Origin: Ehrlichia sp028752135
Lineage (GTDB): Bacteria; Pseudomonadota; Alphaproteobacteria; Rickettsiales; Anaplasmataceae
Direction of reading: 5' to 3'
Assembly: GCA_028752135.1 (NCBI GenBank)
Contig: CP082782.1
Location: forward strand, 1,240,001-1,304,000
DNA length: 64,000 nt
The notes beneath the pieces were generated by a model. The model saw only the letters and a program-made list of their open reading frames with translations. It was not told the DNA's origin and made no database searches. Shown one piece after another: positions 30,096-39,860 of the stretch; within the stretch, counting starts at the first letter, position 1; the number at the start of each line of letters is the position of its first letter. The position numbers and the translations under genes were made by a program.

Positions 30096-31838
30096 TTAGC
30101 CAAGTTGTACAGAATGATCAACAGCAGCACCAGGAATTTCTACTTTTTCTGCAGGTTCAATATTCTCTAAATAAGAAACAGGAGATTTACTCCTCTTCAA
30201 CAAACTTGTTTCCCACTTCACAATATAGTCAATATTGCTTAAACAGTTTTGTGCAAGTAACTTCATTTTTTCAATTGTTTTTAAAGTACTATTTTTCTTA
30301 CTAGTATCATCAATATCTTCATCAATCATGTTATAAGTCATTGTCATAAGACCACGTACTTTTCCTAACATACATGCAATATCTGTACCAGGACCTTTAT
30401 TTATAGATGGACATTCTCCTAATTCAATATCTTTCTGATCTTTCAATTTTACCAAGATTCTATCATATCCTGCTAGCTGTTTCACAGAATATATGCATTC
30501 TTCTATATTTCCTTTAATACAATATTCAACATATCTTATTCTGTTCAATCCTTGTTCAGAACCATTATTAATCTCTTCCCAACCATCTTTAAATTTAGAC
30601 CAATAATCCATAAGTGCAGAAAAATTACAAGTAAACATTACAAATTCAGGTTTAATACTTGAATTCTGTTTAATACATTCATTAATTTTACACTCTAATC
30701 CTACTACAAAATCCTCTAATTCACTATCAACCTTAAGTGGCCTTAAAGAAGCAGTACCAGAATTAGAAGTAGAGCTTACTACACTATCAAATAACTCTTT
30801 TTCAACATTTTCAATACTATTTAAGCAGTTTTGCACAAGTAAACATATTCTTTCATACGTTTTTAAAAAATTATTTTTTAGAACACCATCAATATCTTTA
30901 CCTACTACACTATAAACTTGCTTTATTAAGTCATTAATTATTATTAAATTTTCTTTACAAGATACATGAATAGAACTATCAAAATCAACAACTATCTCTT
31001 TATTATCATTTAACTTTATAAACATGTAAGAATCTTGTGAATATTTTCTTGCATTAGCAACATTTTTATCTATAGACTCCAATAGATCTTTAACCTGACA
31101 TTTTTCATAATCAATTTTCTTACAATAATTTTGAAACTGAGCCAAATAATTTACAAGCAAAGAAAAATTACATGTAAACCTAACAAAATCAGGCTTATAT
31201 TGCTTATGCTCTTCAATACAATCATTAATTTGGAGTTCTAGTTTCGCTGAAAAATCCTCCAACACAGTAGAATCAGGGTGACTTAAATCAGGAATAAATG
31301 TTAATTGCCAATTATCTATTACATCATAGATACCTTGAAGATTCTTTAAACAATTTTGTACAAATAAATGCACTTTCTCAAGTGCTTTAAAAATATCACT
31401 CCCTTGAACATTAGTAATATTTTCACTTAATACTTTATCTATTTTCTCCAAAAACCGGCTCATATCGGCCAATTGACTTTGACAGAAGATAACATTAAAT
31501 TTAGAAATACGATCTAGGCCACCACCAATAACAAACTCTTCTTCTCGATTTCTTAACTCTACAGATATACCACCATCTATTAAAGATCTCGCTATTTGAG
31601 ATAATCTTGAATTTATAGATTGGATTAAACGCATAATATAAAATTTTCTATCCGAAACACTATAATTAGGAAGAATTTCATTCCAACAACCTTTAAACTG
31701 ATTCCATTCTTCTTCTAATGAAGCAAAATAAAACATAAAGCTTACAATATTCGAGTTATAAGATGGATTCTTTTTAATACGTTCATCAACCTGAGTTTCC
31801 AATTCTATTAAAAAATCTTGCGATATACTATTCAACAC
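30096..31838 (-). CDS. Family B soluble protein with three modules (about 580 aa)
   Basis: GTG 31838 preceded by TTGAGG-N6 is preferred over the TTG at 31850. Three modules in tandem are marked by NSNIVSFMFYFASLEEEW, KPDFVRFTCNFSLLVNYL and KPEFVMFTCNFSALMDYW. The linkers end in LFVQNCLKNLQ, LLVQNCLNSIE and LLAQNCLSNID, and each middle part holds a VELR or FIKLND / LVKLKDQKD motif. No membrane segment. The C-terminal tail is short (VEIPGAAVDHSVQLG) and lacks repeats and the basic tip. Promoter TTGTAA-N16-TATATT at 31871-31898. Apparently intact, so it serves as the reference for the broken three-module genes upstream of it on this strand. Confidence 0.85.
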   Translation of the reverse strand: MLNSISQDFLIELETQVDERIKKNPSYNSNIVSFMFYFASLEEEWNQFKGCWNEILPNYSVSDRKFYIMRLIQSINSRLSQIARSLIDGGISVELRNREEEFVIGGGLDRISKFNVIFCQSQLADMSRFLEKIDKVLSENITNVQGSDIFKALEKVHLFVQNCLKNLQGIYDVIDNWQLTFIPDLSHPDSTVLEDFSAKLELQINDCIEEHKQYKPDFVRFTCNFSLLVNYLAQFQNYCKKIDYEKCQVKDLLESIDKNVANARKYSQDSYMFIKLNDNKEIVVDFDSSIHVSCKENLIIINDLIKQVYSVVGKDIDGVLKNNFLKTYERICLLVQNCLNSIENVEKELFDSVVSSTSNSGTASLRPLKVDSELEDFVVGLECKINECIKQNSSIKPEFVMFTCNFSALMDYWSKFKDGWEEINNGSEQGLNRIRYVEYCIKGNIEECIYSVKQLAGYDRILVKLKDQKDIELGECPSINKGPGTDIACMLGKVRGLMTMTYNMIDEDIDDTSKKNSTLKTIEKMKLLAQNCLSNIDYIVKWETSLLKRSKSPVSYLENIEPAEKVEIPGAAVDHSVQLG

Positions 31839-31870
31839 AACATGCCTCAAAAAATTACAAAATTATTAGA

Positions 31871-31898
31871 AATATAATAAAAATATTTAATATTACAA
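31871..31898 (-). promoter_or_regulatory. Promoter of the three-module family B gene
   Basis: TTGTAA (31893-31898), 16 bp, TATATT (31871-31876) on the minus strand, aligned with the same element upstream of the paralogues at 29702, 34862 and 36982. Confidence 0.6.
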
Positions 31899-32129
31899 CA
31901 TATATTAACAGTCTAAAGTTAATTTATTTTTTAATTAGTACAAACTTAAAAGTGTAACAACCCTATTAGTAACTTTATGAACAACAAGCCTATTAATTTA
32001 TGCTTTTAAATTCTTTCCCAAATTGCATAAACAACATCACATATCTAGATCTTAAAAACCCAATAAGATTACAAAAGTAAAGTCTGATAAGATAAACACA
32101 TTAATAAAAAATATATAACTAAGAAATTC

Positions 32130-32580
32130 AGAATCAGTACAATAACTATCTTAATATTTTAAGCAACTGTGTATAAGTAAACCCATTTTTTTAAGTGTTT
32201 CAAAAAATACAATTTTTTGAATATTATCAGCACTTCCATCAACTGCAATACACACCTTTTGACTGAGTTACTATCTAATAAACTGTATCAAGAGTTCACA
32301 AACATGCTACAAAACTATTTATAACAGACAATAAAGCCTGCTATAAATCTTACAGAATACAAGTTTTATATAGTCTTCTACACTATATAACTCTACACCT
32401 AGAAGCTTGAATAAACGATCACTTAGGAAATCTAGTACTTTAAAACGAAGAAAAATTACATGCAAATCTCACAACTTCAAGGTTATATTCTACCTTTCAA
32501 TATACTCATTAACTCATGCTTTGAAATTCTGTAATAAAATTCCATAATATACATTAAATACAATGCACATTAAAAATCAC
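32130..32580 (-). pseudogene. Decayed family B module
   Basis: No frame is open, but the DNA lines up with intact paralogues. AAGCAACTGTGTATAAGTAAA near 32160 matches the segment coding LLIQNCL, and AAAAATTACATGCAAATCTC near 32451 matches the segment coding VRFACNF. The 5' end near 32580 keeps a version of the family leader (TTGCAATACATATTAATAA on the plus strand), including TTGCAA but no good -10. Numerous indels and stops. A dead single-module copy. Confidence 0.65.
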
Positions 32581-32797
32581 AAAATTAACAAATAATTGCA
32601 ATACATATTAATAACCTTAATCAAACCTATCACTTTCCCAATTAGAAAAATTTAAAAATACAACAATTACCTAAGTACTCCATAACTATAGAACTTATTT
32701 GGCATTTAATTTTTTCTACATAAGCTGAACCTTAAATACCCTATCAAACCATAAAAGTAACCTAATATCTAAGCACAAAAATTTAGGATACATTAAA

Positions 32798-34315
32798 CTA
32801 CCGTTTAGCAACTGCATGAATAGTACTAACATCAACACTAGATAAATCTGTTACAGGTTTCTCTTCTATAAATTTAACACCTCTTGACCCAGAAGCAGAT
32901 ATATCAAGTTTTCGTTCTTGCTTTTGCTTGCAAGTTTTAATGTCATTCAAATAAGAAAAAACTGTAAAATCAGATATAATAGAATCAGGTACAATCAAAT
33001 CAAACATAGGCTTAGACGAAGTCAAATCAGACATATTATGCTGCTCTTGTTGCCGGCGAACTCCAATTATGTTTAAGCAAGAAACAAGCTGTAATTTATA
33101 CATAGCATTCTTAACTATTTCTTTTTTACCAATAACTTCTAAATCTTTTAAGCAGTTTTGTACTAGCAAACCCATTCTTTTAGCTTTTTTTAACATATTA
33201 TTTATTTCAATATCACCACCGGTCATCACATTACAGAGCTTTTTTATTAATATATTCATTTTTACCAAGTAACATCTACAAGGTAATATAGCATTTCTAT
33301 ACATTTTGCGATGATTAACAACAAGTTCCTTTTTACGATTTAATTCCATAAATCCACACTTTACTGAACACATTCTTACATCACATAAACTCTTATATAT
33401 AGCGCCAACTAAATCCCAGGAGTCTCCAGGACAACAAAAAACACCAACCTTATTTCCACAACTTTCAAGTTGAAAATACTCTTCTACAAGCAAAGAAAAA
33501 TTATACGCAAACCTTATAATATCAACTTCATATTGTAAATTTTCTTTAACACTGTTATTAATTTGACTTTCTAATTTTCCAAAAAAATCCTCTGAAGTAA
33601 CACCTAAAGAAAAATTATACGCAAACCTTATAATATCAACTTCACATTGTAAATTTTCTTCAACAATGTTATTAATTTGATTTTCTAATTTTTCAAAAAA
33701 ATCCTCTGTAGTAACATCTAAAGCAGACACAGATGACAGACTAAGTTGTTCTTTTTTAATAGTTTCAATATTCGTCAAGCACCTTTGTATAAGTAAATCC
33801 ATTTTTCTATATGTTGTTATTTGCATAATTAAGTCTTGTTCTCTAGATGCTAGAAAAGGACTATCTTTCTTAATACGACCAATATTATGAACTACTATAG
33901 CACAAAGTGACTTTACCAAGCTACTTGCCATTATTAAGTATCTTTCACATGACATACCAGTAGGATCACTATTACATGCATTTGGATTAACAACTATATT
34001 TTCATGAGATTCTAACTTGACAAATATACAAGAATTTACCGCAAGTAATTTCGCACTATCTAAATTTTCACTTATAAATTTAAATAAAAGCTCACATCCT
34101 ATAAGCTCATAATTACAATTAATTCCATTCCAACTATTTATAAGATAACGCCACTGACTCATAAGTGAATAAAAATTATATGTAAACTTTACAATTTCAG
34201 GCCTATATATTAGATGACTTATAATACATTCACCAATTTCTAAATCTAATTTTGTAACAAAATCCAACAGATTTATATTAACAGATACATTACGTTTTAA
34301 ATTAAAAAGATTCAC
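32798..34315 (-). CDS. Family B protein, two modules; probably the C-terminal part of a three-module gene broken at an A8 run
   Basis: 505 residues from a GTG at 34315 that has no Shine-Dalgarno and no conserved leader. Modules are marked by RPEIVKFTYNFYSLMSQW and EVDIIRFAYNFSLLVEEY; the start of the second is duplicated (a 38-residue unit). The family end motifs LLIQRCLTNIE and LLVQNCLKDLE are present. The tail ends STIHAVAKR. The frame continues upstream of the GTG without a stop to the A8 run at 34350-34357, where one extra base joins it to the ORF at 34330-34830. The joined protein (about 676 residues) has the three-module layout of both neighbours. Confidence 0.75.
   Translation of the reverse strand: MNLFNLKRNVSVNINLLDFVTKLDLEIGECIISHLIYRPEIVKFTYNFYSLMSQWRYLINSWNGINCNYELIGCELLFKFISENLDSAKLLAVNSCIFVKLESHENIVVNPNACNSDPTGMSCERYLIMASSLVKSLCAIVVHNIGRIKKDSPFLASREQDLIMQITTYRKMDLLIQRCLTNIETIKKEQLSLSSVSALDVTTEDFFEKLENQINNIVEENLQCEVDIIRFAYNFSLGVTSEDFFGKLESQINNSVKENLQYEVDIIRFAYNFSLLVEEYFQLESCGNKVGVFCCPGDSWDLVGAIYKSLCDVRMCSVKCGFMELNRKKELVVNHRKMYRNAILPCRCYLVKMNILIKKLCNVMTGGDIEINNMLKKAKRMGLLVQNCLKDLEVIGKKEIVKNAMYKLQLVSCLNIIGVRRQQEQHNMSDLTSSKPMFDLIVPDSIISDFTVFSYLNDIKTCKQKQERKLDISASGSRGVKFIEEKPVTDLSSVDVSTIHAVAKR
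33492..33719 (-). repeat. 114-bp tandem duplication inside a family B module
   Basis: AAAGAAAAATTATACGCAAA recurs at 33492 and 33606 (period 114 bp, 38 codons) with about ten differences. It duplicates the first helix and the IIRFAYNFS core of the module, keeping the frame. Confidence 0.85.
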
Positions 34316-34329
34316 ATTAGGATCAATTG

Positions 34330-34830
34330 CTAACCGTTCATAAGATGCATTTTTTTTATATCCATAATATTTTTTAAGCAGTTTTGTACAAGCAAACTTA
34401 CTGTTCTAATATTACAATCATCTATTATATTTCGTATTGTTCTTACTAATCTACTTACTTTGCTCAAGCTATTTTCACAAAAAATACTACTAGGTTTATC
34501 TATTTTATCTAGATAATTATTACCTGTAGTAAGTTGTTGATTTTTCAATTTTACAACAGTATAAGCTTGTTTTGCATAGCATTCTACATTCCATAACGCT
34601 ACATCTACTTGACTGATTAAAGATTCAATTTTACAACTACTGCTACTAGAACAATCACTATAAACAATTTCATTCAAATAACTTTTAAATTTATCCCATT
34701 CATCTACAAGTAAAGAGAAGTGATTCCTAAATCTCACAACATCAGACTTATCATTTGAATTTTCTTCAACATGTTCATTAATTTGGATTTCTAATTCCTC
34801 AGAAAAATTTTTCGATATACTACTAAACAC
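34330..34830 (-). CDS. Family B single module, probably the N-terminal part of the gene continued at 32798-34315
   Basis: GTG 34830 after TTGAGG-N6 (TTG 34842 is the longer alternative), with promoter TTGTAA-N16-TAAATT at 34862-34889. One module: KSDVVRFRNHFSLLVDEW, YTVVKLKNQQ and LLVQNCLKNIMDIKK. Directly after this the A8 run (34350-34357) is followed by seven atypical codons and a stop. The -1 frame reads KKNASYERLAIDPNVNLFNL and enters the next ORF. The leader and promoter sit only here, not before 34315, which supports a single three-module gene interrupted by one missing base. Confidence 0.75.
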   Translation of the reverse strand: MFSSISKNFSEELEIQINEHVEENSNDKSDVVRFRNHFSLLVDEWDKFKSYLNEIVYSDCSSSSSCKIESLISQVDVALWNVECYAKQAYTVVKLKNQQLTTGNNYLDKIDKPSSIFCENSLSKVSRLVRTIRNIIDDCNIRTVSLLVQNCLKNIMDIKKMHLMNG

Positions 34831-35228
34831 AACATGCCTCAAAATTTATAAAATTAATAGAAATTTAACAGTAATTCTTAACATTACAATATATTAATAA
34901 AAAAATTAATCTTTAAGCAATATAAACTTCAATGCAATAACTATCTCAGTAGTGTTATAGCAACAGAATCTATTGATTTAAAATTCTAACTCTTCCTTTA
35001 AACGATACTACACAACATAACAAACTTTGAATTTCAATAGTTTAATAAAATAACAAACAAAGTATAGTATTACTCATAAATATTTAAAACACGTATAATT
35101 ATGATCTTCGATTAGGCTTATAAACAAATTTACTAATTTAGGCTTTTAACTTTTCTCTCAAATTGTATTATATAATGTTACACATTTTGAATTTTAAAAT
35201 TCTAATACTATAAACATGTATAAAACCA
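34831..35228. other. Spacer with family B leader elements
   Basis: Contains the promoter at 34862-34889 and two diverged copies of the GGCTTTTAA-type segment (about 34975-35045 and 35140-35215). No ORF. Confidence 0.5.
34862..34889 (-). promoter_or_regulatory. Promoter of the interrupted three-module family B gene
   Basis: TTGTAA (34884-34889), 16 bp, TAAATT (34862-34867) on the minus strand, in the conserved leader block. Confidence 0.5.
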
Positions 35229-36946
35229 TTATCTAGCAGTTGCATTATCAGAACGAAAAGCAATACTTAAATTATATGCAACATGATCAATTCGTTCTTT
35301 TTTTCAATAGCTTCAATATTTCCTAAGCAGTTTTGTATAATCAAATTTATTTTTTCATTAATTTTTAAAATATCAATCTTTTTAATATTATCAGGATCTT
35401 TATTCAGTATAATGGAAATTTTTTCTATTAAGTCACTTATCTTTTCCAAACTATTTTTACAACTTAAACATTCACCACTCACATCCGGAACAACAATTTC
35501 TTGCTTACCTTTTAACACTACTAATATATACGACCTTTTTGCCATCCTTGTTGTACAAGATATACATTCATCTGTATCTTTTATTAGTTTTTCAATGCAT
35601 ACTGTTTCTAGAGATTTTTTAAGCTTACCATTATCACTAAGTTTATTCCAATAACTTTTAAATATAGACCAATGATCTATAAGCGCAGAAAAATTACACG
35701 TAAACCTTACTATATCAGGATTACAATCTAAATTTTCTTTAATACATTTATCAATTTGCTTGTCCAATGTTACCACAAAATCCTGTAACTCACTGCTATT
35801 TTTAAGCGGTCTTAAAGAAGCAATACCAAAATTATGCGTAGATGTTAATAGCTGATCAAATGGTTGTGCTTCGATAGTTTCAATACTATTTAAACAGTTT
35901 TGTATAAGTAAATTTATTTTCCTATACGTTTTTACAAGACTATCTTTTTGAACATCCAAGAAATTCTTATTCACCACAACATAAACTGTTCTTATCAAAT
36001 TATTAATTAATGTTAACTTCCCTCTACAGGATACACCAATAGACTCATCAAAAACATCTAAACCAATAACAAATTTTTTACAACCCTTTAAACTTACAAA
36101 CATATAAGATTGTTTAGCATGTCTTTTCGCATCACGTAAATGTAGAGTAATAGACTGCACTAAATCTTGAATTTGAGATTTTCCAGAATGATAACAGAAA
36201 TCAGATTCATCACAATGACTTCGGAACTGAACCCACTGATTCAGTAATGCAACAAAATTACACGTAAACTTCACAAATTCAGGATTATATTTAGAATTCC
36301 TTTTAATACAGTTATTAATTGTTATTTCTAACTCTGCAGAAAAATCTTGCAATATGTTATTTAATATAATTGGCTTAAAATCATCAAAATTCTCACTAGG
36401 AATAAGCGATACTTGTACAGCATGTGTACTCTTTTTTGCTAGATGTTTAACACTCTTTAAGCAGTTTTTTATCAATAAATCTATTCTTTCAGATATTTTC
36501 AAAATAGCATTTTTCTGAATATCCCCAATATTCTCACCCAAAGAAACACTCAATTCTTTTACTAGGTCACTTGCTATTAACAAACTTCCTTCACAGAAGC
36601 TATAAACACAATTATCAAGTACACCTACAGCACTACTACTAACACATTCTTTTAAATCCTTGAATTGTATAAGCATAAAAGATTTTCTTGCATATTCTTC
36701 TAACGCATATAACTTTACACTTATAGATCTAACCAAATATTCAATTCGAAACTCACTACCTTTAAGATCATAATTAGATTTAATTTCATCCCAACAAACT
36801 TGAAATTGACTCCATTGGTTCATAAGAGAAGAAAAATTATAAGTAAACTTGATAACATTAGGATTATGCCTTGGATTTTTTCTAACACATTCATCAATTT
36901 GAGCTTCTAATTTTGCAATAAAATTGTGCAATACTATACTTAACAC
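35229..36946 (-). CDS. Family B soluble protein with three modules; last codons frame-broken at an A7 run
   Basis: GTG 36946 after TTGAGG-N6 (TTG 36958 is the longer form); promoter TTGCAA-N16-TACATA at 36982-37009. Modules are marked by NPNVIKFTYNFSSLMNQW, NPEFVKFTCNFVALLNQW and NPDIVRFTCNFSALIDHW, closed by LLIKNCLKSVK, LLIQNCLNSIE and LIIQNCLGNIE. As read, the ORF stops at 35267 after NELIMLHII. One more base in the A7 run (35298-35304) gives KKERIDHVAYNLSIAFRSDN and ATAR, ending at 35229. That end resembles the Arg-tipped, NAT-containing tails of other family members and is probably the true C-terminus. The zero frame at the run is GAA AAA AAG, a slippery type. Confidence 0.8.
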
Positions 36947-36981
36947 AACATACCTCAAGAAAGTTATAAAATTAGTAAAAT

Positions 36982-37009
36982 ATGTAATAGAAAAGTTTAA
37001 TATTGCAAC
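36982..37009 (-). promoter_or_regulatory. Promoter of the 35229-36946 family B gene
   Basis: TTGCAA (37004-37009), 16 bp, TACATA (36982-36987) on the minus strand, followed by the TTTAAT/TTAAT context shared by the paralogues. Confidence 0.5.
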
Positions 37010-37237
37010 ATATATTAATAATTTAAGTTAATTCCCTCCTTAATCAGAAAAATTTAAAAAGTACAATGATCACTTGAGTAGTTACACAAACAATCGACTT
37101 AGCTGTTTATTTCTTATAAACACACTACACAATAGAACACACTATTGAATTTAAAAGCTAAAAAAATCACAAAATTTTTAATACGATAAAGCTAACAAAA
37201 AAGCTATCCTTTAGTTTTTGCTTTAACCAATATCAAC

Positions 37238-37831
37238 TTAAAAAGGACAATAAGCACCACCACTATTACCGCAATCATTTGCATTATGAGTACAAGATTT
37301 AACATTAACATTAGACACAGTATAGGTCGCAAAGGATTCCATCTTTTCAATATCATCTATATTTTTTAAGCAGTTCTGTACAATTAAACATATTTTTTCA
37401 CCCATTTCCAAAATATTACACTTCCTAACACTATAAGGATGGTTAAATAGCACACCACAAACTTTTCGTACTGTATTGCTTACTCTGTTTAAATTACGCT
37501 TACAAAACAACCTAACAGGTCCATCAATTGCAAGTTCACATGGATCATGATTTACCTCTTCACGCCCTTTTAACCCTACAAACATCTCACTTACCACTGC
37601 AAAGTCATGTGCATTCTCTGCACTTTGTTCAATAAGCACAATTTCATCTTTGAAGTCTTGAATATTATAACTACAACAAAGCAATTTAAATTCAGAAACA
37701 CACTCCATGAGAGTAGAAATATTACACGTACATTTCACAATATTAGGATCATAGTTTAAATTCTCTAAAGTACATCTATGAATTTCTTCATCTAAATTTT
37801 TTATAAACTCTTCTAATATAACAGCAAACAT
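37238..37831 (-). CDS. Family B soluble single-module protein (about 197 aa)
   Basis: The ATG at 37831 lies 6 nt after AAGG, the same AGG-N6-start geometry as the GTG starts of the paralogues; the longer ORF to 37879 adds a hydrophobic leader that is probably untranslated. The module contains DPNIVKCTCNISTLMECV, MFVGLKGREE and LIVQNCLKNIDDIEKM. The tail is short and Cys/Asn-rich (THNANDCGNSGGAYCPF). The most diverged soluble member; it lacks the basic tip. Function unknown. Confidence 0.8.
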   Translation of the reverse strand: MFAVILEEFIKNLDEEIHRCTLENLNYDPNIVKCTCNISTLMECVSEFKLLCCSYNIQDFKDEIVLIEQSAENAHDFAVVSEMFVGLKGREEVNHDPCELAIDGPVRLFCKRNLNRVSNTVRKVCGVLFNHPYSVRKCNILEMGEKICLIVQNCLKNIDDIEKMESFATYTVSNVNVKSCTHNANDCGNSGGAYCPF

Positions 37832-39860
37832 CACACACCTTAATATAAAAAAACTATTTAAGTTTAATAAAAAAAGCACATATTTGCAATTTCAAATTGT
37901 AACAAAAAGATTACACAATATTTCTTAGCTTTCATAAAAAAGCAACATAGTTATTTCTATTTTCGCCATGAGTGTAATAAATTCAATACTACCTTGGTAA
38001 TTTTTCATAAGTAATTTTATTCTATTATTTAAAAAATAACCCTTTTTAAAGTCAATATTTCTCTTTTTCTTAAAAATTCTTTTTAACACGAATTTATCTT
38101 TTCTAATTCATCCTTGGATGAAAAAATACATGATTTGTAACATTACTAACAATTTTAACTGTTATTTTCTTTAATTTTAACAACAAATTTTTCTATATAC
38201 TACTACCTATTTCTTCTAACTTGACTGCATGAAATAAGTTACTAATTTACCAATCTATCTTTAAATAGAAGTCATACACTACAAAAGTGTAGTAAATATG
38301 CATTAGTCTTAATATTTATCGAAAAGATAATATTTATGTAACTTCTCTCTTTATATTCAATACACATAGAATATCCTATTTGATAAATTGCTCTCAATAT
38401 ATACTTGAAAGAAGCTCCTTTACTAAGATTATTATATAAATATCCCCAACTAATCGTATAAAAACAGATAGATATAACTTCAATACAACAAAAACCCTAT
38501 ATTATCCTTTGTAACTTGTTACTCTACTTTGTTAAAAAATGTTGTTATTATGTCTACGTATATAGAACCTATACACTATATCTATGTATTATTAAATTCC
38601 ATTCTCTATAAACATAAGGTAGAAAATCTTAATGCAATAGTTACAAATTAAGCTGTCATTTCAAAAAAAGAGACAAAACAAAAAATATACTCTACTTTAG
38701 TAAATGACATTGTCTACAGTTAGATTAATGTTAGTTAATTCACTATGCTCAAAAAATTACCAAATATACTTTATAAATTTATACGTAAAGTAGATTATAC
38801 ACTGTATTTAGACTTTAATACGGATTCAAGATTAACACATTTCACTACAACAAACTCAATCAATTACTCAAAATTTTGAGAAAATTTCTTGTGTTTTTTT
38901 AAGTTACAATAAGTAATATAGGCACGTTATATTTCTATGTGTGATACTATTATAACAGATTGTACTTTAAAATTTATTTTATCAAAAATTTTATACCTAA
39001 TCATAATACAAATAACTTTTGAATTATAAAAACTTTCAACCTAATTTTGCATCGACTTCTTTTTCAATAAATATACTATAGAAAAAGGCATACCTATAAA
39101 GAGATAGCTAACATTAATAGAAAACTAACACAAAAAAATTAATGAGACTATTTATAACTCAATCTGTTTATTTCTTCCATAGCACAAAAATTAATCCACT
39201 CAAAAGACTTAACATACCAATGTTACATATATGACTTTCAGTAAAAATTTGGATATTTACCTACAGAACTTCTAAAACCAGATTGTAAAAATTGAGAATT
39301 ATTTTTTCATTTGTAATGTAAAAATGTCTTTGTTCTTTCAACATTAAGAGAAAAACTACTAAAATATTTTCTAATTCTTCTTTAACTCTCTCTAGTAAAT
39401 CACAATTATAACAAAGTTATTTCTTTTTTAACTTTAATAGACTCATTACTTATACTAGTAATACAAACCTGTATATACTTATTGGTACATCATTCTTTAT
39501 AGTACTCCTTAACAATTCTGACTGAATAAATCTAAACTTACATTTTATATCACAGATTAATATTAAATGTTCTATCGTATTTATGTAGTTTCTTACTTTT
39601 CATTTATTTCTCGCATATATTCTTCTTATAATTTTCTAATATATGAAAAATCCATTATACCTACTGCAATTTTATAAATAATAATTACTACTTAAGTTAA
39701 ACAATAAACTAAATAACATACTTCCAATAATAATTGTATAAACCATATTGGCTAACATCAGTAGTAGATTCAATTGAAAAATTTGTGAAATATAGTTACC
39801 TAAATAACCTTCAATATTCTATAACCCCCCTCATAAAATCAATATACAAATATTTGCACA
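37832..39860. other. Largest spacer of the window (2 kb), with one gene remnant
   Basis: No intact ORF. A decayed coding stretch lies at 39261-39475. A C6 run is found at 39826-39831, after the stop of the next gene. Otherwise plain AT-rich sequence. Confidence 0.5.
39261..39475 (-). pseudogene. Short decayed helical ORF remnant
   Basis: The minus strand holds about 51 open codons beginning YNCDLLERVKEELENILVVF and ending NLVLEVL at a stop at 39261. A further stretch, SNESIKVKKEITLL, lies just upstream in another frame. There is no start codon. Composition and helical pattern resemble the C-terminal parts of the anchored family B proteins, but the alignment is too short to be sure. Confidence 0.35.

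Larger units (their letters stand above)
31839..32797. other. Spacer containing a decayed family B copy
   Basis: Holds the promoter at 31871-31898 and a pseudogene (32130-32580). No intact ORF. Confidence 0.6.

Noticed and set aside
39826..39831. C6 run as a second phase-variable tract
   Set aside because: Only six bases and located after the stop codon of the 39861-40520 gene rather than upstream of a start.
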